NCBI RefSeq assembly: GCF_001458415.1
Contig: NZ_CYSD01000039.1
Coordinates: 1 to 64,000, forward strand
Origin: Tritonibacter multivorans
Lineage (GTDB): Bacteria > Pseudomonadota > Alphaproteobacteria > Rhodobacterales > Rhodobacteraceae
DNA length: 64,000 bases
Direction of reading: 5' to 3'
Shown: piece by piece, positions 43,621-53,029 of the stretch
Numbering within the stretch: position 1 is the first letter of the stretch
Layout of the letters: the number at the start of each line of letters is the position of its first letter
Program-made: the position numbers and the translations under genes
Notes under the pieces: generated by a model
What the model was told of the DNA's origin: nothing
The model's database searches: none
The model's input: only the letters and a program-made list of their open reading frames with translations

Positions 43621-44703
43621 TCAGGACGCATCCTCAAGGGTGATTGGTCCTTTTGCGGTCGAACAGCAGGCCAGGATCAACCCTTGGGCCACCTCATGGT
43701 CTGACAGGCCCCCATCTTGGCGCATATCGACCGCGCCGTCCACGAGGCGCAGTTTGCAGGTGCCGCATTGCCCGGCGCCACAGCCCGTGGGCACGCGAAT
43801 GTTCTCGCCAGCCAGCGCGGCCGAAAGCGGCTGATCTGCGGCGACCTCAAAGGTGCGGCCGCGCATGGTGACCTTGTGGCCCGTGCCCTGTTCCACGGCC
43901 TTGCCGACGGGCTGGGCCTTGGGGGCTGTGAGGCCAAAGCTTTCCGTGTGGAAATGTGCGGGGGACAGCCCCTCGGCCACAAGGCATCGCCGGATCTGAT
44001 CCATAAAGCCCTGTGGGCCACAGCAATAGGCCTCGCGGCGGCTGGCATCCGGCACCATAGAGCGCAGCATGGCGCGGTCCGGGCGTCCGCGATAGCCGTG
44101 CCAGCTTTCGCCGGGGGCGGGGTCGGCCACAACTTCGAACAGCTTGAGGCTGGGCATATTGGCCGCGATATGCGCCAGTTCCTGCGTGTACAGCAGGTCT
44201 TCGACCCGGCGGGCAACTTGCACCACGGTCACATCCACCGCCTCGCCGCGGGCAAACAGCCAGCGCAGCATCGACATCATTGGCGTAAAGCCACTGCCGC
44301 CCCCGACCAGCAACAGCGGTCGGCCAAAGCGATGCGCCAGCGAGAACTGCCCAAAGGGGCCGCGCCCGGTGATCTGTTGACCGACCTCAAGGTGGTCATG
44401 CATCCAACGCGTCGCATTTGCATCCGGGGCCGCTTTGACGGTGACCGAAAGCTCAGCAGTTCCCAGCGGTGCGGAAGAGAGGGTGAAGGTGCGCGTGGCG
44501 GTGCCTGTGGGCATCGGCAGGTCCAGCGCAATGGCCTGACCCGGCAGATAATGCAGCGCGCCGCCTTCGTTGCGGAAGGTAAAGGTCACAATATCCGAGG
44601 TGTCCTGCGTGCGATCCACCAGCGTCAGCTGACGTGGCGCTGCGCCGAACCGGGGCAGGCCCGGTTTCGGCAGCGGCAGGGCGGGGCTTTGATCCAGTGC
44701 CAT
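43621..44703 (-). CDS. gbcB: Glycine betaine monooxygenase, reductase component
   Basis: Ferredoxin-NAD(P) reductase-type protein of 360 residues: FAD domain with RTFTLSSAP, NAD domain with LLVGGGSGFTPMMSMLR, and a C-terminal plant-type [2Fe-2S] domain with C308, C313, C316 and a later Cys in LACCST. It passes electrons from NAD(P)H to the Rieske component encoded six bases upstream. The GbcAB pair demethylates glycine betaine to dimethylglycine and formaldehyde. Confidence 0.85.
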   Translation of the reverse strand: MALDQSPALPLPKPGLPRFGAAPRQLTLVDRTQDTSDIVTFTFRNEGGALHYLPGQAIALDLPMPTGTATRTFTLSSAPLGTAELSVTVKAAPDANATRWMHDHLEVGQQITGRGPFGQFSLAHRFGRPLLLVGGGSGFTPMMSMLRWLFARGEAVDVTVVQVARRVEDLLYTQELAHIAANMPSLKLFEVVADPAPGESWHGYRGRPDRAMLRSMVPDASRREAYCCGPQGFMDQIRRCLVAEGLSPAHFHTESFGLTAPKAQPVGKAVEQGTGHKVTMRGRTFEVAADQPLSAALAGENIRVPTGCGAGQCGTCKLRLVDGAVDMRQDGGLSDHEVAQGLILACCSTAKGPITLEDAS

Positions 44704-44709
44704 CTGTGT

Positions 44710-45951
44710 TTACTCCGCGGCCTCAAGACGTTTTGTGGGACCACCCAGCCAGTCTTCCAGCGTGCCGCGATACCAGTCGAGGAAGTTCAGGATCATGAAT
44801 TCGGACACTTCGCTATAGGGGCCGGACTTATAGGCAGGCGAGCGGGTGCCGCGCTGGTTTTCCTCGGCCAGGCGGCGGTCCTGGTCGTTGGTCTCAACCC
44901 AGACTCGAGACAGATGTTCGATGTCGTAATCCCAGCCTTCAATCGCATCTTCGTGCACACACCAGGTGGTGCGCACCTGCGTCTTGTTCGGGCCCAGCGG
45001 CAGAACACGGAAGTGAATGGTCATTTCCGACAGGAAGTGATGCCAGTTGTTGGGGATGCGGAAGGCACGGACCGAGCCAAGATCCTGTTCGGTCAGATCG
45101 CCCAGCAGTTTCTTGGAGGCCGGTTTGCCGTCGAGCGTCATCGATACGGCCCCTTCCCGGAAAGGCAGACGAATGCAGCGGAACTCGCTGCCGCCGTCCA
45201 CAGGCTTATGCGGCAGGCCAAGGTCGTCCCACTGCTTGCCTTTCTCTTCCATAATACGGAACTCATCCCCGAAACGCGCATCATCAGGCAGGGCCATTTC
45301 CACCAGCGACACCAGCAGTTCCGGGTGGTTGCCCGCGCAGTGGTAACACTCGCGGTTGTTCTCGATCACCAGTTTCCAATTTGCGTCTTCTTCGATCACA
45401 GATTCGAAGACGATTTTTGTGCGGCGCGGATCATGAGGGCGGATATAGGGGGTGATGCTGTCGCGGAATTTTTCGATATCCGGTGGGGTTTCGGCCAGGC
45501 AGATATACAGCAGCCCCTCGACAGAGGTCACATGCACAGGCTGCAGCGGGAATTTTTCGGCGTCAAAATCGTCGCCCATAAACCGGGTCGAGACCAGCTC
45601 GCCGGTCAGCTCGTATGTCCATTGGTGATAGGGGCAGACCAGACGACCGGTGTGGCCACGGGACTTGTCACACAGACGGGATCCGCGGTGGCGGCAGGAG
45701 TTGTGAAACGCACGAATTTTCCCTTCATTGTCGCGCAGTACAATGATTGGGGCGTTGTGCACGGTCAGGGTTACATAATCCCCGGCATTGGGGATTTCAC
45801 ATTCGGGCCCAACAAAAAGCCATTCTTTATAAAAGATCGCCTCGATATCTGCGGTGAAGACATCTTCGTCATTGTAGAAAGCCCCGGGAAGGGAGTACCC
45901 CGGCTGCGATGCATCCAAGGCGCTGCGCACTTTGTTCTGGGTGGCCGACAT
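44710..45951 (-). CDS. gbcA: Glycine betaine monooxygenase, Rieske oxygenase component
   Basis: Rieske non-haem iron oxygenase of 413 residues. The [2Fe-2S] ligands are C86, H88, C106 and H109 (NSCRHRGSRLC, VCPYHQW); the mononuclear iron histidines are H204 and H209 in NNRECYHCAGNHPEL. Overall sequence is of the GbcA/choline-monooxygenase-like group. It is the first gene of a gbcA-gbcB-araC run; its promoter should lie in 45952-46124. Together with the dimethylglycine-dehydrogenase-like gene at 56543 it would start stepwise betaine demethylation. Carnitine or stachydrine demethylase are the alternatives. Confidence 0.83.
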   Translation of the reverse strand: MSATQNKVRSALDASQPGYSLPGAFYNDEDVFTADIEAIFYKEWLFVGPECEIPNAGDYVTLTVHNAPIIVLRDNEGKIRAFHNSCRHRGSRLCDKSRGHTGRLVCPYHQWTYELTGELVSTRFMGDDFDAEKFPLQPVHVTSVEGLLYICLAETPPDIEKFRDSITPYIRPHDPRRTKIVFESVIEEDANWKLVIENNRECYHCAGNHPELLVSLVEMALPDDARFGDEFRIMEEKGKQWDDLGLPHKPVDGGSEFRCIRLPFREGAVSMTLDGKPASKKLLGDLTEQDLGSVRAFRIPNNWHHFLSEMTIHFRVLPLGPNKTQVRTTWCVHEDAIEGWDYDIEHLSRVWVETNDQDRRLAEENQRGTRSPAYKSGPYSEVSEFMILNFLDWYRGTLEDWLGGPTKRLEAAE

Positions 45952-46124
45952 TGGTTTGGCGTTCCTGCTACGGTTTCAATTTGCTCCGTGCAGAATAAAG
46001 ACCCCGCTGCAGCGACCGCTTTCAGATTTGCGCCAATATTGCTCGGGATTTTCCCTAGCTGGCGGGGGCGAGGGACCCGTGTGTGCAGGGTCGAGACGCC
46101 TCAAATCGCCAAGCGAGCGCGGCG

Positions 46125-47711
46125 TTAGCGCGTGATGGTGTGTCGCACCAAAGCGGCCACATCCAGAACCATCAGGGACTTGGATTGGTCTTTTGACCCT
46201 GCGACCTGAACCATCTCGCTCACATCGTGGTGGGCGGCGGCTGCACTGCCCCCCTGAGTGGCCGTTGATTGATAGGGCAGGACCTTGTCGGCGGTCGTCA
46301 TGATGATTTCGTTCACGGCATCGACCAAGATCCCGTATTTCTGCCCGTCGCATTGGAAGATCACCACCTTCTGACGCGCCGCCCCGGCAGGAGACAGCCC
46401 GTACAGCAGCCGCAAGTCGACCAGCGTGATGATTTCTTCGCGCAGATTGAACAACCCCGCAACGGCTTCGGGCGCATTGGGCGGTGTCATCAGGTCGTCC
46501 GGACAGTCGATCACTTCGCGCACCTCGGAAATGTCCATCGCGAAATTGGTGTCGGCACTAAAGGTGATGAAGGTCCGGCGCGTTTTAGAGACGGCGGAAT
46601 GGGCCTCTGCTTCGGCATTGCTGCCGTCTGGGTAAAGCTCCTGACAGCATTGAGCGGCCGCCACCAGATCCGGCTGCTTCATAGTCTCCCCATGGTCGAA
46701 CAGCATGACCAGATCTGAATTGTTGACCGCAAGGCAGCCCTTAAAGATCGCCTCATGTGGCATGGCCAGTTTGGAAATCGGCAGCACGTCCTGCGCGTAG
46801 TAAGGGATGATGCTGTCGATAGAATAGACCAGCAGGCCAATCTGCCCCTCGAGGAGGTTCATGATCAGCAGCTTATTGGAGGTTGAGGCCGCGACCTTTT
46901 TGCTGTCGGTTTTCTGTTTTCCGACAAAGCCGCGGAAATCAACGATGGGTACGATCCGCCCGCGCAGGTCAATGGTGCCCAACACATGGCCATGGGTCAG
47001 CACCGAATGCTTTATTTCAGGAACCTCCATCACTTCCTGAACGTATTCGAGGTCAAACGCGTATTTGCTGTGGCCGACCTCAAAGGAAATGCAGTGCTGG
47101 CGTTTGCCTTTGGAGGCGCGGTTGCGGGCTGCGGTTTCATCCTTGGCCACACGCGGGACCTTTTCCAGTTTCAGGATGGCATAGGGATCCAGAACCTGCA
47201 AAAGGCGGCGCCCCTCGTCCAGTTTGAGCACACCTTCAGAGATCACGTCCTTGATGCCGTTTTCACGGCTATGAAAGGCCACCCGTTCCGAGCGGCGCGC
47301 GTGAATGACCTCGCCGGTGCGGTCAAACACCAGACCCAGGTGCATTTCGCCGTCTTCAATAATGGTGATCTTGCGCCCGCCGCGCTCCTCGATCGCAGGG
47401 AGGCCAAAAATCTGGCGCAGATCAATCATTGGCACGATCATACCGCGCAGATTGAACAGGCCAATCATATGAGGCGGAGACAGCGGGACGGGCGAGACCT
47501 CTTCAGGTTCGTTCACCACCTCCTGAACCACACCGACGGGCAGCGCAAATTCCATCTCACCGATCAGAAAAGACCCAAAGGTTTCGACCTCCCGCGCCTG
47601 TGCAGAGAGCGGGTCGTCTTCCCCTGCGGTGGTTTCTGGCGGCCGTTGTGTCGCGCCGTCATCAGAGACAAGGGCGTGTTCAGACAGATCGTAGGCATCT
47701 TCGGTCATCAT
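46125..47711 (-). CDS. Triple-domain CheW-like chemotaxis adaptor
   Basis: A 528-residue cytoplasmic protein made of three CheW domains (about residues 43-190, 205-350 and 383-526), each with the typical core LFNLRGMIVPMIDLR, TIDLRGRIVPIVDFR or LFNLREEIITLVDLR. Ordinary CheW is about 160 residues. CheW links chemoreceptors to the kinase CheA; three copies in one chain could bridge arrays. It lies downstream of cheD, cheR and a chemoreceptor and overlaps cheD by four bases. No cheA, cheY or cheB is in the window. Confidence 0.9.
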   Translation of the reverse strand: MMTEDAYDLSEHALVSDDGATQRPPETTAGEDDPLSAQAREVETFGSFLIGEMEFALPVGVVQEVVNEPEEVSPVPLSPPHMIGLFNLRGMIVPMIDLRQIFGLPAIEERGGRKITIIEDGEMHLGLVFDRTGEVIHARRSERVAFHSRENGIKDVISEGVLKLDEGRRLLQVLDPYAILKLEKVPRVAKDETAARNRASKGKRQHCISFEVGHSKYAFDLEYVQEVMEVPEIKHSVLTHGHVLGTIDLRGRIVPIVDFRGFVGKQKTDSKKVAASTSNKLLIMNLLEGQIGLLVYSIDSIIPYYAQDVLPISKLAMPHEAIFKGCLAVNNSDLVMLFDHGETMKQPDLVAAAQCCQELYPDGSNAEAEAHSAVSKTRRTFITFSADTNFAMDISEVREVIDCPDDLMTPPNAPEAVAGLFNLREEIITLVDLRLLYGLSPAGAARQKVVIFQCDGQKYGILVDAVNEIIMTTADKVLPYQSTATQGGSAAAAHHDVSEMVQVAGSKDQSKSLMVLDVAALVRHTITR

Positions 47712-48247
47712 TTTGTGCCTCCAAGGCGGGGGATTTGGAGGATCTCAAATTCCCCGGTATCGCAGTTGATGGAAATGCGGCGGCCGTTCAGCCCCCCCAG
47801 ATCATCGTCCAAAAGCCGCAGCCGGGCGCTTCGAATGGCTTGGCGGGCGAATTTTGCGTTCACGCTGCCGACCAATTGCGCCGGTGGTGTGTCCAGTGGC
47901 ATCGACATATTTGCACCGCCCGCCAGAATGACACGCAGTTTGCGGCGTTCTTCCCCCTGGATCTCCATCATTTTTGTCAGGCTTTCTATGGCCTTATCCA
48001 CATGGCGCCCATTGCCAACAACCTGCCCGTCTTCGTGCAGCCGCCGGTTGGCGACGGGTGTCGCAGAGGTGGGCTCAGCAACCGATTTGGACAAAAGGCA
48101 ATGCGCCAGCCCGTAGACTTGCCGCTCTGGCAGCAGAAAACCGATGCCCACGCAGGAGCCAAGGATCGCCGTCAGCACCTGACCCGGGCGGCCAATCTTG
48201 ACCTGACCAATGCGCACATGCAGCTCCGCAATGTCGGTGTCATCCAT
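47708..48247 (-). CDS. cheD: Chemoreceptor glutamine deamidase CheD
   Basis: CheD of 179 residues. The catalytic Cys is C32 in LGSCVGIG and the His is H49 in YGLAHCLL; GGANM follows near residue 112. It deamidates glutamines of chemoreceptors and can interact with CheC-type phosphatases. The start is a few bases after the cheR stop and its end overlaps the CheW gene. Confidence 0.93.
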   Translation of the reverse strand: MDDTDIAELHVRIGQVKIGRPGQVLTAILGSCVGIGFLLPERQVYGLAHCLLSKSVAEPTSATPVANRRLHEDGQVVGNGRHVDKAIESLTKMMEIQGEERRKLRVILAGGANMSMPLDTPPAQLVGSVNAKFARQAIRSARLRLLDDDLGGLNGRRISINCDTGEFEILQIPRLGGTK

Positions 48248-48251
48248 GCGG

Positions 48252-49082
48252 TCACCCAGTTTCCAGGCTGTAGATCAGCGGAGAGACCTGCTGAAACGCT
48301 GTGTCCAATCGGGTCAGGCTCTCGCTTTCACCGATGATCAGATAAGCGTCCGGCTGCATCTGGCGGGCGACATTGCGCAGGATGCGTTCCTGTTCTTCCG
48401 CAGAGAAATAGATCAGTACATTGCGCAGGAACACAATGTCGAATTTCTGGCTTGGCCCCAAGGGCTTGATCAGATTGTGCAGCTTGAACGTCAGGCGCGA
48501 TTTGATCTCTGGTTTGACGGCAAAGCCTGCGTCTTTGTCGCCGGTCATATGACGCTCAAACAGGGTTGGTTGCTCGCGCTGAAGCCGGGCAATGGCTTTG
48601 CCAACATAGCGCCCTTCCTGCGCCTTGCGGACCACCCGGGACGAGATGTCGGTGCCAAAAACCTCGTAGTCAAAGCCCGACGATGTCTGGCGTTGATCTT
48701 CGCAGAAAATGCCGATCGTATGGGCCTCTTCCCCGGTGGAAGAGGCCGCCGACCACGCCCGCATGGGGCGCGGGAGCTTTTTGTCGCAAAACTCCGGAAG
48801 AAACGTGTCGCGAAAGAAATCCCAGATCCGGGGGGTGCGATAACAATATGTTTCGTTTGTGGTGATGCGGTCGATCAGCTCTTGCAGTTCGTTTGCATCT
48901 TTGGCGACCCGGTCCAGATAAGACGTGAAACTGTCTTCCTGGGTTTCCCGCAGCCGACCCCGCAGGCGACTTTGCAAAAGCCCCCTGCGATTGTCCGCCA
49001 CGGTAATCCCGGTCTTCTGGTGGATGAGCGCACGCAGTTTGTTGAAACTGCTGGTTTGCAATTCGATCTCTTTCTCTGGCAT
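48252..49082 (-). CDS. cheR: Chemoreceptor methyltransferase CheR
   Basis: SAM-dependent methyltransferase of 276 residues. The N-terminal helical domain binds the receptor; the catalytic part shows RAWSAASSTGEEAHTIGIF as SAM-binding motif and FDIVFLRNVLIYFS, the conserved late motif. Methylates receptor glutamates for adaptation. Sits between the chemoreceptor and cheD. Confidence 0.93.
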   Translation of the reverse strand: MPEKEIELQTSSFNKLRALIHQKTGITVADNRRGLLQSRLRGRLRETQEDSFTSYLDRVAKDANELQELIDRITTNETYCYRTPRIWDFFRDTFLPEFCDKKLPRPMRAWSAASSTGEEAHTIGIFCEDQRQTSSGFDYEVFGTDISSRVVRKAQEGRYVGKAIARLQREQPTLFERHMTGDKDAGFAVKPEIKSRLTFKLHNLIKPLGPSQKFDIVFLRNVLIYFSAEEQERILRNVARQMQPDAYLIIGESESLTRLDTAFQQVSPLIYSLETG

Positions 49083-49106
49083 GAGACTGTGCCTCCTTGA
49101 CCTGAG

Positions 49107-52100
49107 TTACTGACCGAGCTTGGCAATTTCCTGCGTCAGCTCCTGTGCCCCATCGTTCAGCTCGTTTGTCGACGATGCGATCGCATCCGACGCAATGACG
49201 GCTTGTTCTGTGGCATCAACAATGCTCTGGATCGCGTCCGAAACATCGCGCGCGGCGGTTTGCTGTTCACGGGCGGCCACCGAGATCTGCTTGATCGAGT
49301 CGGTGGTGTCCTTGATGCCAGAGAGGATCTTTTTGAAGGCCTCGCCTGCTTCTTTGGACACTTCGCTGCCTTGGCTGACGCGTTTGACCGTTTCATTGAT
49401 CAGCTTGCTGATCTCTTTGGTGGCTTGCGACGACCGTTCGGCGAGCTTGCGCACCTCATCGGCCACAACCGAGAAGCCAAGGCCATGTTCGCCCGCCCGC
49501 GCGGCCTCAATGGCGGCATTGAACGCCAGTAGGTTGGTTTGCCCGGCAATCTCGCTGATCACTTTGACGATCTCATTGATCTCCTCCGAGGAGCTGTTGA
49601 TCAGCTCCATGGATTCGATGGAGCGTTCAATGGCTTTGGCACCTTGATCAGCTTCGTCACGGGTGCCTTGGGCGATCTCGTCAGAGTGTTTGGAGTTCTG
49701 CGCAATGGAGTCAATGGAGGCGCTCAGCTCTTCGATCGAGGCGCTGATCTGCTCGGTTGTGCAGCCCAGCGATTGCGCGCCTTCCGCCACCTTATTGGCC
49801 TGGTCGGAAATATCCTCGGACCGGGTCACAAATTGCGAGGCGATCCGCGACACTTCGCGTTCCAGTTCCACAGTTGGGGTGATGTCGGTGGCGAATTTCA
49901 CCACTTTGATGACATTGTTTTCCTGATCAAAGATCGGGCTATAGGATGCGCTCAGCCAGATTTCCTTTTCGCCTTTACCAAAGCGCTGGTATTTGCCGGT
50001 GTCCGCAATGCCGGACCGCAAACGTTCCCAGAATGCTGCATATTCTGGCCCGGCGGCATAGGCGTTATCGCAGAACATGCGGTGATGACGGCCTTTGATT
50101 TCATCCAGACCATAGCCGGTTGTCGCGGTAAAGTTTTCATTGGCGTCCAGAATGGTGCCATCAGGTTTGAACTCGATCACTGCGCTGGCGTTGGAGATCG
50201 CCTCCAGCTTGCAGTTGAAGTCCTGCTGTTCCAGTTTCACCTCGGTGATATTGGTCTGGATCGACACAAATTTGTCCAGCTTGCCGTCTGTGTCAAAGAC
50301 CGGGTTGATGGCCAGTGAAATCCAATAGGCTTCGCCGTCTTTGGAGTAGTTCAGGATCTCATCATAAAAGGGCTTCTGCGCATCCAGTTTTTCGCGGATC
50401 CGTTTCTTTGTTTCCGGGTCCGTGTGTTGGCCTTGCAGCAGATCGCCGGGTTTTTTACCGACCACCTCTTTGAACTCATAACCGGTGAGCTTGGTAAAGC
50501 CAGGGTTCACATATTCAATCCGACCAGACGCATCGGCAATGACAACAGAGTTGTCGGTTTCATTTGCCACCAGCGACAGGGTCTTGGCGGTTTCGCGCAT
50601 TTTGACCTGTTCGGTGATGTCGATGGCAAATTTCACCACTTTGAACACATCGCCATTGCCGTCAAAGATCGGGTTGTAGGTTGCCTGAATCCAGACCTCT
50701 GCCCCGTCCTTGCCAAAGCGTTTGAACTCGCCGCTTTTGGTTTCACCTCTGGCCAGATCCTTCCAGAAATCCTTGTAGTCTTCGGATTTGCCATAGGCCT
50801 CTTCGACAAACATACGGTGCTTCTGACCCTGGATGTCGCCAAGCGCATAGCCGGTCACGGCCAGGAAGTTTTCATTGGCATTGGTAATGGTGCCGTCGGG
50901 TTTGAACTCGATAATGGCCTGTGAATGATCCAGTGCAGCCAATACGCCCGCGTTCATGCGGGTTTCCGTGACATCCGCCCATTCCAGAAGGTTGCCGACG
51001 TAGTTGCCGTCCTCATCAAAGATCCCATCGACATTGAGGGCGAATTTCAGATCGCCAAGCGTGATGTCGGTTTTGAACGGCAGGTTCGAGGCATCAGACA
51101 ACAGTTTGCGTTGATGTGCCGGGTTCTTGTGGAACTGATCGATGCAGGTGCCGATCATATTCGCGGGATCAAAGTCCGGCCAAACGCTTGCAAAGACGTC
51201 CTTATTGTCCGACAGCAGGGCCGTGGTGGCCTGGTTCACGTCCATCACTTCAAAGTTGCGGTCGACGGTCATCATGGCGACCGATGAATTTTCGAACCCG
51301 GTTTTCCGGCGCAGGTTCACAAATTCGGCCTTCTTCTGGTCGGTGATGTCGGTGGCGAATTTCACCACTTTGAATACGGTGCCATTGCCATCAACGATGG
51401 GGTTATAGCTGGCCTGGATCCAGACTTCGTCGCCGCTTTTGCCAAAGCGTTTGAACTGGCCATCCTGGGTCTCTCCCTTGGCCAAACAGGTCCAGAACGC
51501 CTTGTAGGCGTCAGACTCGCCATATGCGGGGTCAACAAACAGTTTGTGGTGTTTGCCCTGGATCTCTTCCAGCGCATAGCCTGTGACGGCAAGGAAGTTT
51601 TCGTTTGCACCGGTAATGGTGCCATCGGGTTTGAATTCAATAACGGCCTGACCACGGTCCAGCGCGTTTAGAACCCCTGTGTTCATGCGCGCTTCGGTGA
51701 CATCCGCCCATTCCAGAAGGTTGCCGAGATATTCGCCTTGGGCGTCAAAGATGCCGTCGACGTTCAGGGCAAATTTCAGATCACCCACTGTAATGTCAGT
51801 TTTGAACGGCAGGTTTGCGGGATCGGACAGCAGCTTGCGCTGATGGGCCGGTTTTTTGTGGAACTGGTCGATGCAGGATCCGATGATTTTTTCGGGGTCA
51901 AAATCCGGCCAGATAGACGCAAAGGCGTCTGCATTCTTGGAGAGCAGGTCTTTGGTGGCGGTATTGATATCCAGCACCAGAAAATCACGATCCACGGTCA
52001 TCATCGCAACGGAGGAATTTTCAAACCCGGTCTTGCGGCGCAGGTTGACGGCCTCGGCTTCTTTCTGGGCGGTGATGTCGGTGGCGAATTTCACAACTTT

Positions 52101-52475
52101 ATAGGGCTTGCCGTCCGCACCAAAGATCGGGTTGTAAGACGCGTTGATCCAGACCACTTTGCCACCCTTGCCGATCCGGCGGTATTCACCGCTGGAGGCT
52201 TGCCCCATGGCCAGTTGCAGCCAGAAGTCCTTGTAGGTGTCGGAGGCCGCATAGTCGGGGTCACAGAACATTCTGTGATGCTGGCCTTGGATTTCTTCCA
52301 GGCTGTAACCCGCGACCGCCAAGAAATTCTCATTGGCAGAGCGAATTGTACCGTCGAGCTCGAACTCGATCACGGCTTGAACCCGGCTTACAGCTTCCAG
52401 CATGGCTTCGGCTTCGCCTGCACGTGCGGTGGCTGCGGTTACATCGGACGTCGGAGCGGAATTTTCGGTACTCAT
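49107..52475 (-). CDS. Soluble chemoreceptor with seven PAS domains
   Basis: A 1122-residue methyl-accepting protein without membrane spans. Seven PAS-type domains fill residues 26-870; the first four form two near-identical two-PAS modules (26-268 and 269-505), and a third copy of the first half follows (506-622). The last 250 residues are the signalling domain with the hairpin tip [23 protein letters not shown] domains often bind haem or flavin, but no cofactor-specific residue is evident. GAGGTTAGG before the ATG at 52475 fits; a GTG one codon upstream is the alternative. First gene of the cheR-cheD-cheW run. Likely senses internal redox or metabolic state. Confidence 0.9.
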   Translation of the reverse strand: MSTENSAPTSDVTAATARAGEAEAMLEAVSRVQAVIEFELDGTIRSANENFLAVAGYSLEEIQGQHHRMFCDPDYAASDTYKDFWLQLAMGQASSGEYRRIGKGGKVVWINASYNPIFGADGKPYKVVKFATDITAQKEAEAVNLRRKTGFENSSVAMMTVDRDFLVLDINTATKDLLSKNADAFASIWPDFDPEKIIGSCIDQFHKKPAHQRKLLSDPANLPFKTDITVGDLKFALNVDGIFDAQGEYLGNLLEWADVTEARMNTGVLNALDRGQAVIEFKPDGTITGANENFLAVTGYALEEIQGKHHKLFVDPAYGESDAYKAFWTCLAKGETQDGQFKRFGKSGDEVWIQASYNPIVDGNGTVFKVVKFATDITDQKKAEFVNLRRKTGFENSSVAMMTVDRNFEVMDVNQATTALLSDNKDVFASVWPDFDPANMIGTCIDQFHKNPAHQRKLLSDASNLPFKTDITLGDLKFALNVDGIFDEDGNYVGNLLEWADVTETRMNAGVLAALDHSQAIIEFKPDGTITNANENFLAVTGYALGDIQGQKHRMFVEEAYGKSEDYKDFWKDLARGETKSGEFKRFGKDGAEVWIQATYNPIFDGNGDVFKVVKFAIDITEQVKMRETAKTLSLVANETDNSVVIADASGRIEYVNPGFTKLTGYEFKEVVGKKPGDLLQGQHTDPETKKRIREKLDAQKPFYDEILNYSKDGEAYWISLAINPVFDTDGKLDKFVSIQTNITEVKLEQQDFNCKLEAISNASAVIEFKPDGTILDANENFTATTGYGLDEIKGRHHRMFCDNAYAAGPEYAAFWERLRSGIADTGKYQRFGKGEKEIWLSASYSPIFDQENNVIKVVKFATDITPTVELEREVSRIASQFVTRSEDISDQANKVAEGAQSLGCTTEQISASIEELSASIDSIAQNSKHSDEIAQGTRDEADQGAKAIERSIESMELINSSSEEINEIVKVISEIAGQTNLLAFNAAIEAARAGEHGLGFSVVADEVRKLAERSSQATKEISKLINETVKRVSQGSEVSKEAGEAFKKILSGIKDTTDSIKQISVAAREQQTAARDVSDAIQSIVDATEQAVIASDAIASSTNELNDGAQELTQEIAKLGQ
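50610..52400 (-). repeat. Intragenic tandem duplication of a two-PAS module
   Basis: Two repeats of about 710 bases (near 51670-52400 and 50960-51670) and a half copy (near 50610-50960) encode nearly identical protein, including the blocks [17 protein letters not shown] and [11 protein letters not shown] in both full copies. Boundaries are approximate. Confidence 0.75.
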
Positions 52476-53029
52476 CACCTAACCTCGTGAAACTCGTAAG
52501 TACCGTAACAGTTGTCCGGGTTGCGCTAATAAGTCCTTACGGTTGGCCGTTTCGCGCAAAAGAAATACAGACAATTTAGTTTAACGCTTTTGCGCGCAGG
52601 ACCTGTGGCGCGTTTGGCGCCGGTCGATAAAGACGAGGGGCAGGGGGGGCACAGCCCCTGTCCACCCAGCGCCGCGCTCTGCGCAGGGGGGGCGGCGGGT
52701 AGGGGCTGCCATCCTCATCGCATAGATAAAGACCCCCATTTAGAAGAGGCGTGCACGATGACCGCGAATGTCGCCACGTTCTCGGCCTTTCTTGTGAGCA
52801 AGGTGGCTGTCCCCAAACCGGGGGCGCGGCGTCAGCCCGCATCCGCAGGCGCAGCGTCCCCGATTTGGCCACGCGCTTTGAACGCAAGGCAGCTATGCGA
52901 CGAAAAAGCTGCATTCTAAGGCGATTGCCTATATACTTCTTGGACGCTTTCCGTTAGTGACGCGGATCTTTCGCGGCCTCTCGTGCCCCACCCGGCCCTT
53001 TGCGCCGCATTGTTCCCAGGATTTCGACC
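52476..53029. other. Intergenic region between the chemoreceptor and helicase genes
   Basis: 554 bases with no convincing gene; both flanking genes point away, so it must hold two divergent promoters. An AGGGGC/GCCCCT hairpin (52636-52641, 52654-52659) sits in a very GC-rich stretch. A 109-codon frame at 52590-52919 has no recognisable product. Long GC-rich leader sequence is common before DEAD-box helicase genes, which are often cold-regulated. Confidence 0.45.

Noticed and set aside
43717-46128. An 803-codon open frame on the plus strand opposite gbcB and gbcA
   Set aside because: It is the antisense shadow of two well-supported genes in GC-rich DNA, with no recognisable domain.
52590-52919. 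A 109-codon open frame in the region before the helicase
   Set aside because: No recognisable product, no good ribosome binding site, and skewed composition from GC-rich leader sequence.
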